64,000 bases of DNA, taken from JAFGRU01 sp016934985. Lineage in GTDB: Bacteria > Desulfobacterota > Desulfuromonadia > Desulfuromonadales > JAAYDE01. Below the pieces are notes generated by a model. The model saw only the letters and a program-made list of their open reading frames with translations. It was not told the origin of the DNA and did no database searches. A program made the translations under genes and the position numbers. Shown here in pieces: positions 43,501 to 50,569 of the stretch. Positions within the stretch are counted from its first letter, which is position 1; every line of letters begins with the position of its first letter. The stretch lies in assembly GCA_963665045.2 (NCBI GenBank), contig CAXXJQ010000008.1, forward strand, positions 1 through 64,000. The letters are read 5' to 3'.

Positions 43501-45292
43501 CTTCCGTAGGTGACCAGGAGAACGTCCCCGTCGAAGCGTTGATCGTCATGCCGGCGGCAGTCGAGGTGGCATCCAGGGAATAGGTCAGGGTGTCGGCGGG
43601 CAGATCGGCGTCGCTGGCCGACGCGGTGAAGGTCAGGGTCGCGCCCTCGTCGACACTCTGGTTGGCGATGGCCGCCAGCAGCGGCTCATCGTTGGCCGCT
43701 GTGTAGGTAATGGTTGCGGCAAACGTGTTCGAATCACTGTCACCATCATTGACGGTTACGCTGAAGGCTGGAGCTACTTCATTGCCGTCGTCGACAAACT
43801 GTACCAGGCCACCGGTAAGATCCGCGCTGGTAAAAGTGGTGATGGCAACACCAACATTGCTGGAGAGCTGGAAGTAACCGCCGCTGATCCCACTTAAAGT
43901 ATAAGTAAAATTGCTGTCGTCCGGATCAGTGATACCAAAGTCCGCGTCGCTCAGGGCGACCGTCTGCCCTTCAATCACAGTCAGGGCGGCACTGTCGATT
44001 ACCGGAGCGTCGTTGGTCGTGGTATAGGCAATTTGTAAATTATCAAAATCGATGGAGGCCGAGTCTCCCAGCGGATCAAAATCAGAATCATCTCCCTCCT
44101 GGATACCCAGCAGACGCACCCAGATTGTCCCCCCACAATAGGATGAGATGTCCTCCTGAAATGAGATGGGGTCCTGTAGCGTTGATAAGTCAGAATTTAA
44201 ATAGAAGGTATTAAGGGTTACCCAACTACCATCTTCGCCGGTGCTGCTGACCTCAAGACTGACTCCGAAACCATGTTGCTCACCACCGGAAAACACGACA
44301 TCAAGCGACAGAGTGGCTGATACAGCGACCGGCAAATCCGCCTGGCGTTTCACACCATAATCTACTATGTCATCTACAGCATCGTCGCCACCTATGCTTA
44401 GTTTGCTTCCATCAAATATAACGGCAACGTAGCCACCCACCCCGCTCAGTATTTCCCATGAACTACTCCACTCGTCTGTTCCGTCGCTGTTATTATATGG
44501 ACTTCCGCTATATGCAAAATTATCACTAATGGTGTGTTCACCCAACAGGCGAATCCAACTTTCCTGTGCGTCGGAACCGACCGGACTTTCTGTTTCAATG
44601 GCACCTGAGGCATATTCCAGGTCCCAGTCGCCGCCGAGGCTTTCGTGACCGGTCGGGTCTTCGGAGGCGGCGACATCAACGCCGGCCAGCGCGACAATGT
44701 CATTCAGCAGGCTTTGTCCGGCATCGTCGGCGGCGATGTTGCAACCGTAAAAAAGGAAGTCCCCGCTATCGGTCAAGGCGTCACCCCACCCGGCAACCGC
44801 CTCGCTGTTCAGTTGCAGGGTATTGTTATTGAGGAAGGTATTCCCCAGGTTGATCTGTCCATCGGCCCCATGGCTGATGAAATGTACGGCCGCCAGGTCC
44901 GAACGCTGAGCAAGAATTTCACTGACTTGCTCGATGCCGTCGCGACCGGGATCGAGAATAACCAATTCGATGATCCGGTTGGCATCGCCGCCTTCCAGAC
45001 CGGAAATAAGCAGATCGTAATCCGGAACATTTTCATTGACGAAAACCAGTTCAAAACGTGATTCGGAAGCCGCCTGATCAGCCGTTTCTGCAGATGCTTC
45101 GGGCTCGGCCTGAGTCCCGCCGCTCACATCTTCAATCACCACCTGTTCATCAGCGGCAGGCATATCCACGCCGGGAATAACATCTGCCGAGAACAAAACA
45201 CGTTGTTCCAGCTCTTCGTAACGAAGGATATCGGGATGTTTTTCGGCGGGTTTGTTTACTCTCCTTAACAGGCTGTTGCTATTTTTAAACAC
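40547..45292 (-). CDS. large repetitive surface protein: LEPR-XLL-type N-terminus, DUF4347, cadherin/VCBS-like repeats, C-terminal membrane segment
   Basis: A 1581-residue exported adhesin-like protein. Near the N-terminus is LEQRVLFSADVIPG (residues 28-41), matching the LEPR-XLL motif of large repetitive surface proteins; there is no ordinary signal peptide. A DUF4347 domain follows (about 80-235), with HFISHGADGQINLG and FLFYGCNIA. From about 420 to 1410 there are tandem Ig-like/cadherin/VCBS-type repeats rich in Asp and Thr. The last 90 residues have a hydrophobic segment (IVAATMATFSVGIVTYLLRAG...LMSTLPLWRGFDPIVIL) and a basic tail, typical of these proteins. The start is GTG with GAAGGGA upstream. 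It is probably the substrate of the flanking SecA-like/HlyD/TolC genes. Confidence 0.83.
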   Translation of the reverse strand: MFKNSNSLLRRVNKPAEKHPDILRYEELEQRVLFSADVIPGVDMPAADEQVVIEDVSGGTQAEPEASAETADQAASESRFELVFVNENVPDYDLLISGLEGGDANRIIELVILDPGRDGIEQVSEILAQRSDLAAVHFISHGADGQINLGNTFLNNNTLQLNSEAVAGWGDALTDSGDFLFYGCNIAADDAGQSLLNDIVALAGVDVAASEDPTGHESLGGDWDLEYASGAIETESPVGSDAQESWIRLLGEHTISDNFAYSGSPYNNSDGTDEWSSSWEILSGVGGYVAVIFDGSKLSIGGDDAVDDIVDYGVKRQADLPVAVSATLSLDVVFSGGEQHGFGVSLEVSSTGEDGSWVTLNTFYLNSDLSTLQDPISFQEDISSYCGGTIWVRLLGIQEGDDSDFDPLGDSASIDFDNLQIAYTTTNDAPVIDSAALTVIEGQTVALSDADFGITDPDDSNFTYTLSGISGGYFQLSSNVGVAITTFTSADLTGGLVQFVDDGNEVAPAFSVTVNDGDSDSNTFAATITYTAANDEPLLAAIANQSVDEGATLTFTASASDADLPADTLTYSLDATSTAAGMTINASTGTFSWSPTEAQNGDHSVTVTVSDGDLSDSETFTITVNEVNTAPVLDSASLTLNEGETVTLGGANFGITDPDDSSFTYTLSGISGGYFQLSSNVGVAIITFTSADLAGGLAQFVDDGNETAPAFSVTVNDGDSDSNTLAANITYTATNDEPVATDDTLATNEDTPLTITTATDLLSNDSDVDGDSPTITLFTQPANGTVLDNGDGTWTYTPAADFYGSDTFTYEINDANGGTDTATITITVMPVNDSATFGGDTSGSGSEDAGDITGILIVSDAADGVTTPNFTVISAATNGTAAIDNSTGAWTYSPDADFNGSDSFTVQITDDDGNNETQVISITVTPANDAPVLAAIGNQSVDEGATLTFTASASDADLPADTLTYSLDATSTAAGMTINASTGAFSWSPTEAQNGDHSVTVTVSDGDLSGSETFTITVNEVNTAPVLDSASLTLNEGETVTLGGANFGITDPDDSSFTYALSGISGGYFQLSSNVGVAIITFASADLAGGLAQFVDDGNETAPAFSVTVNDGDSDSNTLAATITYTATNDAPVIDSASLTLNEGETVTLGGANFGITDPDDTAFTYTVSSISGGYFQLAGNVGVAIITFTSADLAGGMVQFVDDGNELPPAFNVTVNDGHADSSTLAATITYTAANDAPTFDSVAVTTATEDVAYNYSISTSDVDGDGLTITATTLPGWLTFTDNGDGTATLSGMPGNSEVGNHNITLQTSDGTVNDTQNFTLSVSPAAIDSPADNPVSNDNGGGLADWEAISVKSETGDNDIWIADELAYDHPYEHEVMPMVEEYSPYKVSQASDNSIVQIQDLEAEETEQNIYLGNENAADDHSKRHGNTHSYIYFDNNLFKEITSTNYPDFNHEVFQNTLEPNKSTPFETNNIKKAVVNEDYNQFEKEIDEAFKAKQHDEEVKAKIVAATMATFSVGIVTYLLRAGSMIAGLMSTLPLWRGFDPIVILAGHRKKQKKQNITPAVDKSKTENLFKGKEE
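41905..43676. repeat. near-identical 0.6-kb internal repeats in the surface-protein gene
   Basis: About 590 bp at 41905-42495 reappears at 43087-43677, offset by 1182 bp (394 codons), with only scattered differences. Each unit covers one cadherin-like repeat plus a second domain starting with the NQSVDEGATLTFTASASD block. Weaker versions of the first domain lie on both sides. This points to recent duplication or gene conversion, or to possible assembly collapse. Confidence 0.75.
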
Positions 45293-45451
45293 GCTTATTC
45301 CCTTCAGGAGTGATGGTTCCTACCAAAAAAGACGGCGAATGAGAGGAAAACAGACCGCTGGTTATAAAATTGTTTTTTTAACGTTGAGGAAAGGGCCTTT
45401 TTAAATTCAATGTTTTCTTACATCATACTTTTTGCATCATTAGCTGTATTC

Positions 45452-46324
45452 CTATTGGCCTGATTCAATAGCGACAGGAGCTGTCATCTTCTCCGCCTCA
45501 CCAGCCTTGTCATCGATCTCAAAGCGAACCAGACATCTCAGGCCGCTCGGCATTTGCTGTTCGGTGTTGGGCAGTTCCAGGCGCACCCCATAGGTGTTGC
45601 TAGGGGAATCGATTACTTTATCGACAATGGTTACGGTTGCCGTATGCTCACCGTATTGCGGAAATTCCGGGACAATAGTCGCGGTCATGCCGGGCTTGAT
45701 TTTGCCGTATATCCGCGCAGGGACGATCACCTCGACTTTTAACGGATCAATCTGCGCTAATCGCAACAAGGGCTGAGTATTGACATATTCTCCCCTTGAC
45801 ACATAGCGTTCTATCACCACCCCGGAAATGGGGCTTTTTATCTCGCGCAGGGCCAGTACGGCCTGTGCCCTTTTCTGCTCAAGTTCGGCCAACTTGAGGT
45901 TTTTCTCCGCTTTCCCGAGGCGGTATCTGGTCCTGATGATTTCGGTTGCGGCCTGGTCCTTGTCGTGGGCGGAAATCGCAGTCAAGGCTCTGATTCGGTC
46001 ATGCACCCGTTGGGCAAACTCCAGTTGGGTCTTCTGAAGTTTGATTTCTTCATCCAAGGTCGCCATGACGCTGGCTTTTTTGAACGTCGCCCGTTCAACC
46101 GAAGATTCCAGCTCAACCAGTATCTGCCCCTGTTTGACAGGACTGCTGCGATCAACCGCCACTTTGGCGACGATCCCTTCGGCCGGGGAGCCGACCTCGA
46201 CGACCTCGTACGGTTTGATCAATCCGTCGTACTCCACTGTCCCGGCCCACCCATGGCTGATTGACACCAAAATAAGGACCATAATTATCAGGGGGAAAAA
46301 GAATCTTTTAGGCGGAATGGACAT
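45452..46324 (-). CDS. HlyD-family periplasmic adaptor (membrane fusion protein)
   Basis: A protein of about 290 residues. The ATG at 46324 (preceded by CAGGAGACC) starts a signal sequence or anchor (PPKRFFFPLIIMVLILVSISHGWAG). The core is a membrane-fusion protein: lipoyl-like half VGSPAEGIVAKVAVDRSSPVKQGQILVELES, a long helical hairpin (residues about 75-155), and the second lipoyl half REIKSPISGVVIERYVSRGEYV. It would bridge the inner-membrane part of the exporter to TolC. It lies between the SecA-like gene and the surface-protein gene, transcribed the same way, with 159 bp before the latter. Confidence 0.84.
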   Translation of the reverse strand: MSIPPKRFFFPLIIMVLILVSISHGWAGTVEYDGLIKPYEVVEVGSPAEGIVAKVAVDRSSPVKQGQILVELESSVERATFKKASVMATLDEEIKLQKTQLEFAQRVHDRIRALTAISAHDKDQAATEIIRTRYRLGKAEKNLKLAELEQKRAQAVLALREIKSPISGVVIERYVSRGEYVNTQPLLRLAQIDPLKVEVIVPARIYGKIKPGMTATIVPEFPQYGEHTATVTIVDKVIDSPSNTYGVRLELPNTEQQMPSGLRCLVRFEIDDKAGEAEKMTAPVAIESGQ

Positions 46325-46407
46325 GATCACTTGGTCTCCTGATCCGGAAAGATCGAAAAATAAAACACTAATCACTAAATCGGTTTTTGGATATTGTTGT
46401 TAAACTG

Positions 46408-48420
46408 TTATTCCAAATTTCCACTGAAAGCCATCAACCTGCCGGTCTGCCGATCAAGTTGCAGCAGGGTACGTCGTGCCTCGCGATGGCGGCATTCAAT
46501 TCCCTTCTGAACCTGTCTGATGAGGTAAAGATTGAGTTTGCTCTGAAACAAGGTGCCTTTGCCCAAACAGCGGCGTAAAAATTTGATCAGCTGCGGATGA
46601 CAGTTCCGGCGCACCGTCTCATCCTCGAGCGAAAGGATGGTTTGATGACTGCCGGGATCGCCCTGGCGGGCACAGCGACCGGACAGCTGCCGATCAATGC
46701 GTTTAGACTCATTACAGCAGGTGGCGATGACATGTAAGCCGCCCAGTTCGGCAACACCGCAGCCAAGGGGGATGTCTGTCCCGCGGCCGGCCATATTGGT
46801 GGCCACTGTAACCTGTTGGAGATTTCCGGCGGCGGCGATGATTGCAGCTTCGTTCTTATCCTGGCGGGCATTTAGTACCTGGTGGGCGATCCCGAACTCA
46901 GTCAGCTTGTGGCTCAGCAACTCGGAATCGGCCACCGAACCGGTGCCGATCAGGACGGGTCGATTTTGATGCCGCATCTCTTTGACCGAGGCAACGACTG
47001 CTGCCCATTTTTTTTCCGTTCCCGAGTAGACACGTGGGGGCAGTTCTCGACGGCGGCTGGGGCGGCGCAGCGGAATCCGTTGTACCCGGAGGTCATATAT
47101 CGACCAGAGTTCGGGTCTGACTTCGCGGGCCGTGCCGGTCATCCCGCTGAGGCGCAGGTAACGGCGGAAAAATCGCTGATAGGTCAAGCGTCCTAACTGC
47201 TCCCGTGCGGCCGTAAGGGTGCAGCTTTCCTTTGCTTCGACCAGTTGGTGCAAGCCACGCTCCCAGGCGCGGTCAGGCATCCTCCGTCCGGTATTGGCAT
47301 CGATGATCAGAACCTTGCCTTCCTGCACCAGGTAATCACTATCCTTGTGCAGCAGATATAGGGCATGCAGTGCCTGGCGGACAAGTTCTTCGCGTCGGCG
47401 GGCATTTTGCCAGAAGTTTCCTGGAACCGGTTGGATATCTGCGAGTTTCCGTTGTCCTTCCAGGCTGAGCTGAACCTGGTGTTGGGAATGATCAAGAAAA
47501 AAATCACGGTTGTTTTCCAGTTGTCTGGCCAGATCCAGAACCTGTTCATAAACAGCCTGTTCCGCCGTGCTGTCGACATCGCGGGTCAGAATCAGCGGCG
47601 TGCGGGCTTCGTCGATCAGGACACTGTCGGCCTCGTCGACAATGGCGAAGCAGAGACCGCGCAACAAAAGCCGGGAGAGCCGGTTGTTGTCGGCATAGGC
47701 TGATTCCAGCTTGAGACGCAACTGGCTGCGGTTGTTGCCAAGCAGCAGCCGGTCGCGCAGATAATCGAAAGCGACCTGTTTGTTTGTGCAATAGGTAATA
47801 TCACTGGCGTATCCGGCTTGCCGCTGCTCCGGTCCCATGTCCTGGGTGACCGTTCCGACCGTCAGGCCGAGTGCCCGATAGAGCGGTTCCATCGTTTTGG
47901 CGTCCCGTTCCACCAGGTATTCGTTAACGGTGATGACATGGGTGGGAATGCCGGCCAGGGCGGCTGTCGCCGCCGCCAGGGTTGCCGCCAGGGTTTTACC
48001 TTCGCCGGTCTCCATTTCCGCCAGCCTTCCCTGCAGCATTGTCCATCCCCCCATCAGCTGGGAATCGTAATGTCGCAGTTGAATTGTCCGTCCGGCCAAC
48101 TCGCGGATCAGGGCAAAGGCCTCGATGCAAAGTGAATCACTCAACCCGCAACGGTGGAGCTGGCGGTGCAGGTCCACCAGCAGCTTTTCGAGTTGCGTGC
48201 TGTCAAGGGCGGTCAATAACTCTCCGCGGCGGTTGATGGCGGCGGCAACTTTGTGCAAACCGGACTCGTGGTCGATAATAAGCCGGCCCAGTTTTCCTTT
48301 CAGAACACTGAAAGGGCGCTCTAACCATCCGTTTTCCCGCTCATTTCGTTCCGGGTAGTGACCGGAAATCAGCCCTGGGCGCATGGCTCCAGTTGTGGCT
48401 GCCAGCGAAGGACTAAACAT
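46408..48420 (-). CDS. short SecA-like preprotein translocase ATPase (accessory SecA paralog)
   Basis: A 670-residue SecA homolog. The motor motifs are intact: Walker A METGEGKT (136-143), DEAD box VDEADSVLIDEARTPLI (262-277), motif V TNMAGRGTDIPLG (541-553) and motif VI GRCARQGDPG (581-590). A preprotein-binding segment lies between. At 670 residues it is well short of housekeeping SecA (about 850-900). Much of the C-terminal helical scaffold and the zinc-binding SecB tail are missing. It overlaps the M50/HlyD gene by 8 bp. It probably powers export of the surface protein, since the operon has no ABC ATPase. Confidence 0.86.
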   Translation of the reverse strand: MFSPSLAATTGAMRPGLISGHYPERNERENGWLERPFSVLKGKLGRLIIDHESGLHKVAAAINRRGELLTALDSTQLEKLLVDLHRQLHRCGLSDSLCIEAFALIRELAGRTIQLRHYDSQLMGGWTMLQGRLAEMETGEGKTLAATLAAATAALAGIPTHVITVNEYLVERDAKTMEPLYRALGLTVGTVTQDMGPEQRQAGYASDITYCTNKQVAFDYLRDRLLLGNNRSQLRLKLESAYADNNRLSRLLLRGLCFAIVDEADSVLIDEARTPLILTRDVDSTAEQAVYEQVLDLARQLENNRDFFLDHSQHQVQLSLEGQRKLADIQPVPGNFWQNARRREELVRQALHALYLLHKDSDYLVQEGKVLIIDANTGRRMPDRAWERGLHQLVEAKESCTLTAAREQLGRLTYQRFFRRYLRLSGMTGTAREVRPELWSIYDLRVQRIPLRRPSRRRELPPRVYSGTEKKWAAVVASVKEMRHQNRPVLIGTGSVADSELLSHKLTEFGIAHQVLNARQDKNEAAIIAAAGNLQQVTVATNMAGRGTDIPLGCGVAELGGLHVIATCCNESKRIDRQLSGRCARQGDPGSHQTILSLEDETVRRNCHPQLIKFLRRCLGKGTLFQSKLNLYLIRQVQKGIECRHREARRTLLQLDRQTGRLMAFSGNLE

Positions 48421-50560
48421 AAAACTTCCTTAAGAAAAGCTGTCTCAAACTGCGGTACCATTGCATGGCCAATGGCATGCTGCCATGCTCGAAACGCACA
48501 TAGACCCGGCCGCCGATGTGGGGATCTTTCACCTCATCCGGAAGACTGAGATCAAGTTGGAAAATGCTGTCCAGAGCACGCAACTTTTCCGGATCGCTGG
48601 GATCGATGGGAATCGATCCCCCGCCGGCTGTTCCCAGAGCCGCTGACGGCAGGGTTAGGTCCGCTGCCGGGATGATTCGTTCGATACTTGCTTTCAACGG
48701 TATTGCCACCTCTTCGGCCAGACGGACCTCTACCCTGGTTACCCGTTTTCGGAGCAGGCCGATATCAGCCTGGCTGACCACGGCCCGGATCGTCGGACGA
48801 TGGTCGGCGACAATGTAGCCGAGCAGTTCTCCCTGCCTGACAAAATGTCCGGGCAGGTTGCGTTCATTGAGGAGAATAAATTTCCCCCTGGCCGGGCTGC
48901 GCACAAGAAGGTTCTCCAATTGCTCCTCGATCTGGCACAGGTCCCCTTTGGTCCGTTCTATTTCTTCAAGGAACATCTTGCGTTTTAACCGCTCGTGAAG
49001 CGGCTGGGCATTATAGCCGGCATAAAGTTCTTCCAGCCGTGCCCGGTAGATGTCGACTTCCGCTTCAAGAAAAGGATTACTTCCCTTGAGCAAGGCCGCA
49101 TCTTTTTCAACAATTTTCTTGACCGGCTGCAGAACTTCAACAACCTCGCATTCGGTTCCGGCCCGGATCACCGATTGCTCAGGTAGCCAGATTACGCCCT
49201 GAGTTGTTGTCCAAAGGGGCATCGGGAAGACAAATAGCAGCAGTAGCAGCCCTGATATTGTCCCACCTCCGATAGCCATCAGCCGGGATCTCCGGTACCG
49301 CACCGCGGGACTGCTTAGAAAGCGGGACATGCCGCGAAGCGTGGGCAGGATCAAGAGGCTGACGGTGCCCCACAAAGCGATCAATATACCGACAACAAAA
49401 AAACGGCTGCTGACCAGCCACACCAGCCCGACCAGAACTGTGATGCGGTAGCAGCAGGATAATGGCCCATAGACCAGGAACCAGATTCTTTCGCTGGAAG
49501 CGGTGACCGGTGATTCAGCTGTTTCAATACCGAGGAGATGTCGCTGCACGAGATAGCCGAGATAACGGTTGGCACGCTGTCCCAGATTGGGGATCTCCAG
49601 GAGATCAGCGAGTATGTAGTAACCATCGTAGCGAAGCAGGGGATTGCCGTTGAACAGCAGGGTCGAGACCCCGCCGATGAGCATGACGTTATAGCTCAGG
49701 GCACTGACCAGGCCGGCTTCCACGTTCAACCAGACAAAAAGCGCCAGGGAGGCCAGCAGCAGTTCCATCATCATTCCCACGGCGGCCACGGCAATCCGGC
49801 GCTGCTTTTCAGGAAAAGAGGCGGATGCGGTGGCATCCACATAGGGGATTGGTGTCAAGGCCAGCAGCATGATGCCAAGTTCATGCACCTCGCCGCCCCA
49901 TTTTTTCACCGCAAAGGCATGACCGAACTCATGGAGTATTTTGACCAGCGGGTAGGTGATCCAGGCCAGCAGCAGGTTGCCCGGCAAAAACAGCTGGTCA
50001 CCGAGGCCGGCGGAAAGTTCAGGCCAGTTCATAACTGCTGCGGCCAGGGCTGTCATCACGATCCCCAACCAGGCGGCCAAAGCGCCGCGGGTAAATAGAG
50101 GCGCCGTGAGGAAGCCCCATTTTTTCAGAAATCGGTCAGGATCGCAGAGCGGGAGACGCAGAAAAAACGGATTGGAAATCCGCTGCTTCCAACTGTTGAT
50201 CGGTGTCCCCTGGACTTGTCGGAACAGTTCTACCGTGCTGGGAAGGATGTCGCTCTGGATCAAGTCAGCATCATGCAACAGTCCAAGTAGCCGGATCACT
50301 TCATCCTGAGTTGGAATCGCGCCGCCGGGCGACTTGTTGGCATTGTCCCAAAGCTGCTGCACTGTCCGCTGACCGTCCATCTGGCCGATCAGGCTGTAGG
50401 CCGCTGAATTGAAACGATGGTGACGTCCGTTGAGGCTGTTGCGCAGCACATACCATATCTCTCCCCGGTAAACATGCCGGGAAATAACTGTGTTGTCGCG
50501 TAAAATTACACTTAGATTGGCGACGCGATACCAGTATGTGCTGAACAAAGATTCGCTCAT
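48413..50560 (-). CDS. PqqD-like/M50 metallopeptidase/HlyD fusion protein
   Basis: A 715-residue inner-membrane protein. Residues 20-115 resemble a PqqD-like winged-helix domain (LRNSLNGRHHRFNSAAYSLIGQMDGQRTVQQLW), which in other systems binds leader peptides. Next is a polytopic M50 (site-2 protease-like) domain with HEFGH at 210-214 and a candidate Asp242 in PIPYVDATAS. The C-terminal third is HlyD-like: a lipoyl/hairpin region around EVVEVLQPVKKIVEKDAALLKG and GKFILLNERNLPGHFVRQGELLGYI. It may recognise and cleave the surface-protein leader and connect to the TolC channel (inference). Overlaps with both neighbours in the operon are short. Confidence 0.82.
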   Translation of the reverse strand: MSESLFSTYWYRVANLSVILRDNTVISRHVYRGEIWYVLRNSLNGRHHRFNSAAYSLIGQMDGQRTVQQLWDNANKSPGGAIPTQDEVIRLLGLLHDADLIQSDILPSTVELFRQVQGTPINSWKQRISNPFFLRLPLCDPDRFLKKWGFLTAPLFTRGALAAWLGIVMTALAAAVMNWPELSAGLGDQLFLPGNLLLAWITYPLVKILHEFGHAFAVKKWGGEVHELGIMLLALTPIPYVDATASASFPEKQRRIAVAAVGMMMELLLASLALFVWLNVEAGLVSALSYNVMLIGGVSTLLFNGNPLLRYDGYYILADLLEIPNLGQRANRYLGYLVQRHLLGIETAESPVTASSERIWFLVYGPLSCCYRITVLVGLVWLVSSRFFVVGILIALWGTVSLLILPTLRGMSRFLSSPAVRYRRSRLMAIGGGTISGLLLLLFVFPMPLWTTTQGVIWLPEQSVIRAGTECEVVEVLQPVKKIVEKDAALLKGSNPFLEAEVDIYRARLEELYAGYNAQPLHERLKRKMFLEEIERTKGDLCQIEEQLENLLVRSPARGKFILLNERNLPGHFVRQGELLGYIVADHRPTIRAVVSQADIGLLRKRVTRVEVRLAEEVAIPLKASIERIIPAADLTLPSAALGTAGGGSIPIDPSDPEKLRALDSIFQLDLSLPDEVKDPHIGGRVYVRFEHGSMPLAMQWYRSLRQLFLRKFYV

Positions 50561-50569
50561 TGCTTCTTT

